DNA from: Bacteroidales bacterium UBA3388
GTDB taxonomy: Bacteria > Bacteroidota > Bacteroidia > Bacteroidales > P3
Direction: 5' to 3'
Assembly (NCBI GenBank): GCA_002358855.1
Contig: DEPQ01000033.1
Location: forward strand, 1 to 17,603
Length of the DNA: 17,603 nucleotides
The notes beneath the pieces are model-generated. The model did no database searches, was not told the DNA's origin, and was given only the letters and a program-made list of their open reading frames with translations. How positions within the stretch are numbered: position 1 is the stretch's first letter; the number at the start of each line of letters is the position of its first letter. A program made the position numbers and the translations under genes. Positions 8,507-15,327 of this stretch are shown here, piece after piece.

Positions 8507-9619
8507 ATGAAAAAGATAGTTCATATCACTTCGGTACATCAACGTTTTGATACAAGAATATTCCAAAAAGAATGTCAAAGCCTAAGAAAAGCAGGCTACG
8601 ATGTAAGCCTTGTTGTTGCAGATGGCAAAGGCAATGAAACCTATGAAGGAATAAAGATTTACGATGTCGGTAAAGAGAATAATAGAATAAAAAGATTGCT
8701 TTTTACCTCAAAGAAAGTAATAGCAAAGGCAAAGGAATTGAATGCCGATCTTTATCATTATCACGATCCCGACCTACTTATCGCAGCCCGAAGCCTAAGT
8801 ATGAACGCTCACTTAGTGTTTGACTCTCACGAAGACTTTCCTGCACTAATGCTACAAAGAGATTACATTCCAAATGCACTAAGAAAAACTCTATTTTCCA
8901 TAGCAAAAAAAATAGAGAAAAAGAGTGCAAAAGAAATGAGTGCAGTTGTATGTGCTACGGATAACATTCGCAATAAGTTTTTAGGATATGAAAGAGTAAA
9001 TGCAATAACAATAAAAAACTATCCTATCTCTAACATAAGCCAAGAAAAGATTGACCACTGCCAAATCACACCGCCAAAAGCCTGTTACGTTGGCGGACTA
9101 ACCCCAATCAGAGGAGTAAAAGAAATGATTATTGCTTGTGAGAAAGCAGGCGTTGGTTTAATACTTGCAGGGCCTTTTGACAGCGAAGAATACTTTAAAG
9201 AAATGCAACAACTCTCTGGGTGGAAAAATGTAGAATATCTTGGTTATGTAGAAAGCAAAGAAGTAAAAGAAAAAGTTTATGACAAATCTTGTTTAGGCTT
9301 AGTTTTACTTCACAAAGCCCCTAATCACACGCTATCAATCCCTATAAAACAACTTGAATATATGGCCTCAGGACTACCAAGCATAAGTTCAAAAGAAGTA
9401 GTCTTTTGCAAAGAAGTCGTAGAAAAAGAAAACTGTGGCATAGTTGTTGATCCGTTAAATACTGACGAAATAGCAGATGCTATAAAACGCATAATAGAAA
9501 ATAAAAACCTTTCCAACCAAATGTCAGAGAATGCTTTTAGAACAGCCAATGACAAATATAGTTGGAAAAGTGAGGAGAAAAATTTACTAAATCTTTACTT
9601 TGATTTATTAAAGGCCTAA
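8507..9619 (+). CDS. GT-B glycosyltransferase (GT4-like)
   Basis: A 370-residue glycosyltransferase of the two-domain GT-B type. The N terminus (HITSVHQRFDTRIFQKECQS) is the opening common to cytoplasmic GT4-like enzymes of Bacteroidota glycan clusters. YHYHDPDLLIAARSL and FDSHEDFP follow in the acceptor domain. The C-terminal donor domain has CYVGGLTPIRGVKEMI and the conserved stretch IPIKQLEYMASGLPSIS, in which the family's ExG-type glutamate (E of QLEYMASG) sits. I start it at the ATG at 8507, since the frame further upstream runs into mnmA and adds 17 residues unlike this family. The upstream purine-rich stretch AAAAAGAAAGAAAC could serve as ribosome site. The acceptor and sugar are unknown; the neighbouring amino-uronate genes suggest surface polysaccharide or LPS. 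Confidence 0.9.
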   Translation: MKKIVHITSVHQRFDTRIFQKECQSLRKAGYDVSLVVADGKGNETYEGIKIYDVGKENNRIKRLLFTSKKVIAKAKELNADLYHYHDPDLLIAARSLSMNAHLVFDSHEDFPALMLQRDYIPNALRKTLFSIAKKIEKKSAKEMSAVVCATDNIRNKFLGYERVNAITIKNYPISNISQEKIDHCQITPPKACYVGGLTPIRGVKEMIIACEKAGVGLILAGPFDSEEYFKEMQQLSGWKNVEYLGYVESKEVKEKVYDKSCLGLVLLHKAPNHTLSIPIKQLEYMASGLPSISSKEVVFCKEVVEKENCGIVVDPLNTDEIADAIKRIIENKNLSNQMSENAFRTANDKYSWKSEEKNLLNLYFDLLKA

Positions 9620-9639
9620 AAAACTAAAAGTTTATAGGC
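9614..9639. terminator. Bidirectional terminator hairpin between convergent genes
   Basis: GCCTA (9614-9618) pairs with TAGGC (9635-9639), and inside it AAACT (9621-9625) pairs with AGTTT (9629-9633) over a 3-base loop. The hairpin contains the stop codons of both convergent genes. There is no clear T-tract, so termination efficiency is uncertain. Confidence 0.5.
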
Positions 9640-10493
9640 ACTGAAATACCAAATCTTTGCTTGTATTGAAGCGTTGTATTGAAATCTTTATCCATTATTG
9701 CTTGAAAATTGATAAAGGCAGTCAAATATTTGCTTACTTTAATGTTTACAAAAACCTCAGTGTTTATATCTGTATCTAAAATAGGTTTATTGTAGTCATA
9801 AAAGAAGTCTAACTTAACCAAGAGATTAACATTTTTGAATATATCTTTTTGATAGAAAAATTTTGCATAACTACCAAGAGAGAATAGTGCACATTGTCCA
9901 GGCTCAGTAAATCCAAAAATTGGATCTCCCATAAGTCTGCGATCTGTAACTATTGTTGTCTTACCTGCAAGAAAAGAAAGCATAGCAGAAAAGCCTTTAT
10001 TCTTATATTCCCACCCTATTGAAGAGGTTATTGTTATAGGAGAAATCGGAGCAGAGACTAATTTTCCATCTTTAAACCCTTCATCAAATTGTGATTTGAT
10101 GTTCACAAGAGCAGAATAGTTCCAACTCTTATACATTTTCCTTGAATAAATTGAGTTTAACTCTATTTTGTCATCACTTTTCTGAAATTCATTAGCAGGG
10201 TCCTTAAATCCATTTCCTGTTTTGTCTTGCCAAATCATACCGTATGCCAATTCCACTGAGTTATCCCATTGATTATTTCCTTTTTTGAAATTATAAAATC
10301 CTTTATAGAAAGAAGAAAATGCAAAAGATGAATAACCCCCAGCCGACCAGTTTGAAAGCGTTGCTTGTTCACTATTAAGAATAATGCTATTCTTAATATT
10401 CCAATATTTAACACTGTCTTTTTTTACCTCATCTGCAAAAACGATAGCAGAGAATAAGCAACATAGAGTAAATAAGATACTAATTTTTTTCAT
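9624..10493 (-). CDS. DUF3078 family secreted/outer-membrane protein
   Basis: A 289-residue exported protein with a clear Sec signal peptide (MKKISILFTLCCLFSAIVFADE, cleavage likely near residue 20). The block WNIKNSIILNSEQATLSNWSAGGYSSFAFSSFYKGFYNFKKG, with its asparagine, serine and aromatic pattern, is the hallmark of DUF3078. The remainder alternates hydrophobic and polar residues in short strands and ends in ...RFGISVPINF, consistent with a small outer-membrane beta-barrel, though that is an inference. The function of the family is not established. It overlaps the end of the BatA-like gene by 14 bp and is co-transcribed with it, a pairing that suggests an envelope role. Confidence 0.85.
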   Translation of the reverse strand: MKKISILFTLCCLFSAIVFADEVKKDSVKYWNIKNSIILNSEQATLSNWSAGGYSSFAFSSFYKGFYNFKKGNNQWDNSVELAYGMIWQDKTGNGFKDPANEFQKSDDKIELNSIYSRKMYKSWNYSALVNIKSQFDEGFKDGKLVSAPISPITITSSIGWEYKNKGFSAMLSFLAGKTTIVTDRRLMGDPIFGFTEPGQCALFSLGSYAKFFYQKDIFKNVNLLVKLDFFYDYNKPILDTDINTEVFVNIKVSKYLTAFINFQAIMDKDFNTTLQYKQRFGISVPINF

Positions 10494-12468
10494 TTCTACT
10501 TAATTTATTTAATTTATACATCAATATTGTTTCACATAAAATACTCACTAATGCAAGTAACACAAAGATAAATGCAAATGGAAATTTCTTTTCTGAGGAA
10601 TAGGATTTTAATTCCTTGCTTACATCTGTTTTTTTCGTAAATTCCATTATACTTTCCCGTGATGGATAGTTTAAAGAAAATCCAGAAATTACAGAATCAT
10701 TTAAAACTATATCAAAATTACCCGATTTATTTACTTGATTATAAAGTTTCAAAGCATATCCCTTTTGATTTTTTACTAATTGTGGAATAAAATCCAAAGA
10801 ATCAGTTTTAGATTTGACTGAAATAATTTCATCATTCAAAGAAATATTTTCATTTTTGACTAATTCAACAAACTCCCTTTCTCCAATCGTATAATACAAC
10901 TGTGGATTAACCTCGCTCAACGCAACACTATTCCACAAAATCGGCACAAACAAAGAATTATTCACAAAATCACTGAAAGCAGTGTCTAATCCAACCGAAA
11001 ACATATACACATTAGAAGAAGATTTTGGCGAAATAGCAAGGAAATCATCAGAATTAGAATAAGTTAATACACTTTGCTTTGCAGTAGAGGAACTATAAAC
11101 AATAGGAAAATACATCTTGGAAGTAGGAAGCGAGATATTTTCAATATAAGTTGAGAAAACATCTTTAAATAAGAAGTTATCCTTATCAAATTTATTTACT
11201 CTAATTGTTTGTTCTTTCAATTGAGCATAATAAGGCAAAGACATTGAATTTAAAAACGCATTCACGCTTCCCAAATCCATTTCCTTAGTTGGAATAATCA
11301 TTAAAGAACCAGAATTTTCTACAAACTTTTTCAATTCATTTGCTAATCCCTCATCTATTCTCTCTAATCCGTTCAAGATAATCAAACTATAAGAATTAAA
11401 AGAGTTATAATCTGGATTTGCAACCGAGACATTATCTATCTCAACCTCTGCTTGATCATCAAACAATCGCATTAAATATGGATTTTCCTTTCTTTCATTC
11501 AAACTTAACACCCTAATCTTATCACTAACCAAAAGAGTAAAATAATATTGGTTATCAAAAACAACAGGAGAGTCTAAAATATCCACCTTAGAGTGCAAAA
11601 CACCTTCATTTTCCACCGTAAAACTCAACGAAATCACTTTCTTTTCATCTTCATTCAAATCCACACTTGCAACAGCGACTTGTTTATTATCAACAAAGAG
11701 TTTTAGAGGGATTTTTTCCTTTGCTTGCTGCGAAGAATTAACCACCTTGACTTTCAAATCCACTACCCTACCCTTCATAATGCTTTTTGTATCTGTCCAA
11801 AGTGAATCAATAAAGACATTATCCATTCCTTTATTTTCCAAAGGCACAAATATATTGCTCAAAGAGTCTTGTTTGAAATTTTCTTCATCTAAACAACTAC
11901 GCTGAAAGTCCGAAATAAAAAAGCAAATCTTATTATTACCATTTTCATTCTCCAATATTTTATGAGCAGTGTTAAACACCTCACTCATCATCTTTGAAGA
12001 AGGAGTTGTTTCCACCTCTTTAAGCAAAGACAACACTCTTTCCTTATCAACAAAATGCCTTTCCTTTCCAGCCAAATCCATAGTAAGCAAACAAAACTTA
12101 TCATCTATCGAATACAAATCCACAATTTCTTTTGCCTTTGACTTAGCCTTATCCAAAGGAGAAGAAAAACTATTATCAACAAACACTACCACAATATTCT
12201 TTCCATCTTTAACCAACGATTTTTCATCGTTTTTCAAATAGGGTTGAGAGAAAAGCAAGACCAAAAACACTATTGTCAAACAACGAAACAACAATAGCAA
12301 CCACTTATACAATTGATTTTGTTTTTTAGACTTGATTTCAATTTCACGAAGGACTGATACATTAGTAAAATACACCTTTTTATACTTGTGAAAGTTAAAA
12401 AAGTGCACCGCAATCGGAATCAATAAGGCAAACAACCCAAACAAAAAATAAGGATTAGCAAATCCCAT
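10480..12468 (-). CDS. BatA N-terminal domain / vWA membrane protein
   Basis: A 662-residue inner-membrane protein. The N terminus (MGFANPYFLFGLFALLIPIAVHFFNFHKYKKVYFTNVSVLREI) is the double-transmembrane BatA/aerotolerance-regulator N domain; the second membrane segment is at about 55-74. A vWA-like domain follows, and its metal-site motif DxSxS is retained as D98-S100-S102 in FVDNSFSS, with a FISDF aspartate later. The large middle part looks like a periplasmic region. A single C-terminal helix (FAFIFVLLALVSILCETILMYKL) ends the protein. In Bacteroidota such proteins are encoded singly, apart from the batABCDE operon, and their role is unclear; an envelope-stress or protein-complex scaffold role is a guess. 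It has its own promoter, divergent from pepE. Confidence 0.85.
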   Translation of the reverse strand: MGFANPYFLFGLFALLIPIAVHFFNFHKYKKVYFTNVSVLREIEIKSKKQNQLYKWLLLLFRCLTIVFLVLLFSQPYLKNDEKSLVKDGKNIVVVFVDNSFSSPLDKAKSKAKEIVDLYSIDDKFCLLTMDLAGKERHFVDKERVLSLLKEVETTPSSKMMSEVFNTAHKILENENGNNKICFFISDFQRSCLDEENFKQDSLSNIFVPLENKGMDNVFIDSLWTDTKSIMKGRVVDLKVKVVNSSQQAKEKIPLKLFVDNKQVAVASVDLNEDEKKVISLSFTVENEGVLHSKVDILDSPVVFDNQYYFTLLVSDKIRVLSLNERKENPYLMRLFDDQAEVEIDNVSVANPDYNSFNSYSLIILNGLERIDEGLANELKKFVENSGSLMIIPTKEMDLGSVNAFLNSMSLPYYAQLKEQTIRVNKFDKDNFLFKDVFSTYIENISLPTSKMYFPIVYSSSTAKQSVLTYSNSDDFLAISPKSSSNVYMFSVGLDTAFSDFVNNSLFVPILWNSVALSEVNPQLYYTIGEREFVELVKNENISLNDEIISVKSKTDSLDFIPQLVKNQKGYALKLYNQVNKSGNFDIVLNDSVISGFSLNYPSRESIMEFTKKTDVSKELKSYSSEKKFPFAFIFVLLALVSILCETILMYKLNKLSRNEKN

Positions 12469-12493
12469 AAGTTTTTTCTTAAAAAAATTTGTG

Positions 12494-12524
12494 CAAAAAT
12501 ACGAAATTGTTTTGTAGGTTTAAA
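12494..12524 (-). promoter_or_regulatory. Promoter of the BatA-like/DUF3078 unit
   Basis: TATTTTTG (12494-12501, minus) is an exact TAnnTTTG box; TTTA at 12521-12524 lies 19 bp upstream as a 3-of-4 match to the -33 TTTG. It overlaps the divergent pepE promoter. Confidence 0.55.
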
Positions 12525-12541
12525 GAAAACAACTAATTTTG
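12511..12541 (+). promoter_or_regulatory. Promoter of pepE-tsaC
   Basis: TTTG (12511-12514), 19 bp, then TAATTTTG (12534-12541): both elements match the Bacteroidota housekeeping promoter exactly. Transcription should start near 12547, leaving a leader of about 25 bases. Confidence 0.7.
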
Positions 12542-12572
12542 TCTTAGAAATAAATTTAAAAAACATAGAAAA

Positions 12573-13292
12573 ATGAAAAGAAATCTATTACTAATAAGTA
12601 ATTCTACCAATAGAGGTGAAGCCTATTTAGGCTGGTGCAAAGAAATGATTCAAAACTTTTGTCAAGAAAGTGGAGTAAAACGCGTGTTATTTATTCCTTA
12701 CGCAGGAGTAAGTATGGGATATGACAACTACGAAGCAAAAGTAAAATCAGTTTTTGAAACAATAGGACTTGATTTATATAGCATTCACAAAGAAGCTGAT
12801 GCAAAAAAAGCAGTAGAACAAGCAGAATGTATAGCAGTCGGCGGAGGAAATACTTTCCATCTTGTATATGAATTATACAAAAATGAAATAATGGAACTCA
12901 TTTCAGAGAAAGTAATGAACGGAACAGCATATATGGGTTGGAGTGCAGGAAGTAATGTAGCAGGTCCAAGCCTTAAAACAACAAACGATATGCCTATCAT
13001 AGAACCTAAAAGCTTTGATTGCATGAAACTTGTTCCTTTCCAAATAAATCCTCACTATACTGATTTCTTTGACCCAAAACACGGTGGAGAAACAAGAGAT
13101 GACCGTTTAAATGAATTCATAATCGTTAATCCAAACATTTGGGTAGCAGGAATAAGAGAAGCAACAGCCCTAAGATTGAAAGAAGGAAAACTTTCTTTGA
13201 TAGGAAGAGATAACAAAATGAAAGTATTCCACGGTGGAATGGAACCAAAAGAATATTCTCTTACAGATGACATCAATTTCTTGATGAAATAA
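12573..13292 (+). CDS. pepE: Peptidase E (alpha-aspartyl dipeptidase, family S51)
   Basis: A 239-residue cytoplasmic serine peptidase that cleaves dipeptides with N-terminal aspartate. The nucleophile is S124 in GWSAGSN, the histidine is H161 in INPHYTD, and E196 in GIREAT completes the triad. The spacing of these three (37 and 35 residues) equals that of the Salmonella enzyme as I recall it (Ser120, His157, Glu192). The oxyanion-side loop AVGGGNTFHL (88-97) is also conserved. Length is normal for the family. Its stop codon is followed directly by the tsaC ATG, so the two genes form an operon under the promoter at 12511-12541. Confidence 0.95.
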   Translation: MKRNLLLISNSTNRGEAYLGWCKEMIQNFCQESGVKRVLFIPYAGVSMGYDNYEAKVKSVFETIGLDLYSIHKEADAKKAVEQAECIAVGGGNTFHLVYELYKNEIMELISEKVMNGTAYMGWSAGSNVAGPSLKTTNDMPIIEPKSFDCMKLVPFQINPHYTDFFDPKHGGETRDDRLNEFIIVNPNIWVAGIREATALRLKEGKLSLIGRDNKMKVFHGGMEPKEYSLTDDINFLMK

Positions 13293-13841
13293 ATGATAGA
13301 AAAAGAAGTAGAAATTTTAAAAAACGGTGGGGTAATACTTTATCCCACCGATACTATTTGGGGAATTGGTTGCGATGCTACACAAAAAGAAGCAATCCAA
13401 AAAGTAATTGATATAAAAGGACGCACAGGTGAAAAACATTTCATTCTCCTTTGCAAAGATGTGGAAATGATAAGCCAATACGTAGAAACAATCCCACAAA
13501 AAGCCTTAGACCTAATAAAAGAAACAACCTCTCCCCTAACGATAATCTATCCCAAAGCAAAGAATCTTCCAATAGAAATGCTATCAAATGACGGTACAAT
13601 AGGCATTCGCATACCAAATCACCACTATTGTCAAGAAATTTTAAAGAAATTGAACCGTCCCTTAGTAAGTACGTCTGCAAATATTAGCGGAGAAAAAAGC
13701 CCAAAAGGCTTTTCAGAAATCTCAAACATTATAAAAGAAAAAGCAGACTTTATTTCCCCACAAGAATTTCAAGCAAAGGGCACACAAGCATCAAGCATTG
13801 TTAAAATATTTGAAAACGGAGAAGTTTTAAAAATACGATAA
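13293..13841 (+). CDS. tsaC: L-threonylcarbamoyladenylate synthase (TsaC/YrdC/Sua5 short form)
   Basis: A 182-residue YrdC-domain protein that makes threonylcarbamoyl-AMP from threonine, bicarbonate and ATP for tRNA t6A37. Recognisable blocks are GGVILYPTDTIWGIGCDA (12-29), the K-x-R segment IKGRTGEKHFILL, SPLTIIYPKA, GTIGIRIPNHHYCQEIL and PLVSTSANISGE. The motif usually written KGRP...KP has T and KH here, a mild variant. The C-terminal Sua5 domain is absent, as expected for the short form. Translation is probably coupled to pepE (adjacent stop and start). A decayed copy of its 3' end lies beyond the neighbouring ATPase gene at 15148-15209. Confidence 0.93.
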   Translation: MIEKEVEILKNGGVILYPTDTIWGIGCDATQKEAIQKVIDIKGRTGEKHFILLCKDVEMISQYVETIPQKALDLIKETTSPLTIIYPKAKNLPIEMLSNDGTIGIRIPNHHYCQEILKKLNRPLVSTSANISGEKSPKGFSEISNIIKEKADFISPQEFQAKGTQASSIVKIFENGEVLKIR

Positions 13842-13846
13842 AAAGC
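13825..13846. repeat. 22-bp direct repeat, copy 1 (tsaC stop region)
   Basis: This stretch, covering the last codons and stop of tsaC plus AAAAGC, is repeated without a mismatch at 15193-15214. The two copies bracket the ATPase gene. Confidence 0.85.
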
Positions 13847-13989
13847 AAAAAATAAAAAACTAAACTTTTTCAAACCCTAATTTCGTATTTTTTTTCTTTG
13901 TTTTAAGAAATTATTTCAAAGAAAAAATTTTCTAACTCTTTGTTTTATTTATTTTTTTTCTTAGTTCTATTTTGTCAATTTAAGATTTA

Positions 13990-14020
13990 TTACGAAATTT
14001 GCGCTACGAAAAAATCGTAA
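13990..14020. promoter_or_regulatory. Inverted and direct repeats upstream of the ATPase gene
   Basis: TTACGA (13990-13995) and TCGTAA (14015-14020) form an inverted repeat ending 4 bp before the ATG. TACGAAA also recurs directly at 13991 and 14005. A TTTG at 13971 and GAAATTTG at 13994 (7 of 8 to TAnnTTTG, 19 bp apart) could be the promoter, which the repeats would overlap. The remaining gap from 13847 is very AT-rich and shows no gene. Confidence 0.35.
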
Positions 14021-14024
14021 TATA

Positions 14025-15143
14025 ATGAAACCAAATAATCCTTTTTTAATTTCGGGTTATCATAGCCCCGAATTTTTCTGCGACAGAGTAAGTGAAACAA
14101 ACAATATTTTGAATGCTCTTTATAATGGTCGCAATGTAACTTTGATTGCACCAAGACGTATGGGTAAAACTGGGTTAATTCGACACGCTTTCTATCATTC
14201 AAAACTGCAAAATCCTGAAATCACAACGCTTTATATGGATATATTTTCCACACAATCACTAAGAGATTTTGTAAACTTGTTTGCAAATACTGTTCTTGGT
14301 CAATTGGATTCTACTCCTCAAAAAACATTAAATAGAATTGGGCAAATAATTCGCAGTTGTCGTCCTTCCATAACATTTGATGCGATTAGCGGAAGTCCAA
14401 AAGTTGCTATTGAAATTGCACCTATGCAAGAAGAAAACACTTTGAAAGAAATATTTGAATATTTGGCTACTTCACAAAAGCGTTGCTATATTGCAATTGA
14501 TGAATTTCAACAAATAACAGAATATTCAGAAAAAGGCATTGAGGCATTGTTACGTTCATATATTCAATTCTTGCCAAACGTTAATTTTATCTTTGCAGGA
14601 AGCAAAAAACACGTTATGCAAGAAATGTTTACCTCTTCAAAAAGACCTTTTTATCAAAGCACACAAATTCTTTCTATTGATACAATTTCACAAGAGGAAT
14701 ATGCAAATTTTGCAATAGAGAAATTTTCTCTTCGCAACACTAATCTACCTAAGGAAGTTTTTGATTTCATTTACGAAAAATATGATGGACACACTTGGTA
14801 TATACAATACATTCTCAATCGCTTGTATAGTTATAATTGCGATATTGATATGCAAATGATTTCTATTGCAATCAAAGAAATTATCTCTGAATTTAGTTAT
14901 GCTTACATTGATTTAATGAGAGCATATTCGCAAGGAAATATCAATTTAATGAAAGCCATAGCATCGGAAGGCTGTGTGAAAGAAATATTAGCAGGCAATT
15001 TTATTAAAAAACACGACTTAAAAGCAGTAAGTAGCGTAAACTCTTCATTAAAAAAACTAATTGACAAAGAATTAGTTTACCTTTCTAACAAAGGATACAT
15101 AATTTACGATCGCTTTATGGGGGAATGGTTAAAGGAATACTAA
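14025..15143 (+). CDS. AAA ATPase (archaeal-type ATPase family, solitary)
   Basis: A 372-residue P-loop ATPase. The start NPFLISGYHSPEFFCDRVSE leads to Walker A APRRMGKTG (42-50) and Walker B YIAIDE (155-160), followed by a sensor-like strand FIFAGS (188-193). The C-terminal third looks like a winged helix domain (for example SSVNSSLKKLIDKELVYLSNKGYIIYDRFMGEWLKEY). This is the STAND-like 'ATPase domain predominantly from Archaea' group, which in Bacteroidota is common as scattered single genes with unknown function; roles in mobile or defence contexts are often suspected. It faces the TROVE gene tail to tail and is bracketed by duplicated tsaC sequence, so it was probably acquired. No partner gene is visible beside it. 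Confidence 0.85.
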   Translation: MKPNNPFLISGYHSPEFFCDRVSETNNILNALYNGRNVTLIAPRRMGKTGLIRHAFYHSKLQNPEITTLYMDIFSTQSLRDFVNLFANTVLGQLDSTPQKTLNRIGQIIRSCRPSITFDAISGSPKVAIEIAPMQEENTLKEIFEYLATSQKRCYIAIDEFQQITEYSEKGIEALLRSYIQFLPNVNFIFAGSKKHVMQEMFTSSKRPFYQSTQILSIDTISQEEYANFAIEKFSLRNTNLPKEVFDFIYEKYDGHTWYIQYILNRLYSYNCDIDMQMISIAIKEIISEFSYAYIDLMRAYSQGNINLMKAIASEGCVKEILAGNFIKKHDLKAVSSVNSSLKKLIDKELVYLSNKGYIIYDRFMGEWLKEY

Positions 15144-15147
15144 AAAA

Positions 15148-15209
15148 CTGAACCGCCCTTAGCGAATAGTTCAGCAAACATAAGCAGAGAAATTTTAAAA
15201 ATACGATAA
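15148..15209 (+). pseudogene. Relic of a tsaC 3' end
   Basis: Read on plus, CTGAACCGCCCT gives LNRP, then after a one-base shift the frame at 15159 reads LANSSANISREILKIR and stops at 15207-15209. Intact tsaC has LNRPLVSTSANISGE at the same place and ends in VLKIR. Nucleotide identity is high but imperfect over the first 48 positions. The 129 bp that lie between two GGAGAA copies in tsaC (13689 and 13818) are missing, an in-frame loss expected from recombination between short repeats. The relic shows that a tsaC end once sat here, next to the TROVE cassette. Confidence 0.8.
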
Positions 15210-15214
15210 AAAGC
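15193..15214. repeat. 22-bp direct repeat, copy 2
   Basis: Perfect copy of 13825-13846. On the minus strand it also holds the 3' end and T-tract of the downstream Y-RNA candidate. Confidence 0.85.
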
Positions 15215-15313
15215 GGTGCAATAAACGCATTGACATCGATAATGTATTAAATACAATGCAGTCTCTTTTGAAACTACCGCTCCGAAGTAAGTCAATGCTA
15301 CGGCAACCGCTCT
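15207..15313 (-). ncRNA. Candidate Y RNA in the 3' untranslated region of the TROVE gene
   Basis: On the minus strand the ends pair over a long range. The lower stem AGCGGU (15306-15311) pairs with ACCGCU (15212-15217), then comes a bulged U (15305), then GC (15303-15304) with GC (15218-15219). An internal loop of CGUA (15299-15302) faces GUUUAUU (15220-15226). The 8-bp upper stem GCAUUGAC (15291-15298) pairs with GUCAAUGC (15227-15234). The 56-base apical domain contains a hairpin AGUUUC-AAAA-GAGACU, whose G-U pair would be a C-A mismatch on plus, so the minus strand is the likely one, and a second hairpin UGUAU-UUA-AUACA. The 3' arm ends in UUUUU. It begins about 15 bases after the TROVE stop with no clear promoter, so it may be processed from the mRNA. 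It may double as that gene's terminator. Confidence 0.65.
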
Positions 15314-15327
15314 AAATCTATTTTAAT

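Noticed and set aside
13847..13989. Possible third Y RNA or a short gene in the AT-rich gap after tsaC, since GCTTTTTAT also occurs here on minus.
   Set aside because: No complementary 5' arm and no CGTAG or TACTTCG block; GCTTTTTAT is explained by the 22-bp repeat.
15262..15284. GGAGCGGTAGTT on minus resembles the 5' end of some bacterial tRNAs (for example tRNA-Asp).
   Set aside because: No D-arm, anticodon arm or TTCGA T-arm follows in order. It is part of the apical domain of the Y RNA candidate; a tRNA-like module, as known in some bacterial Y RNAs, cannot be shown.
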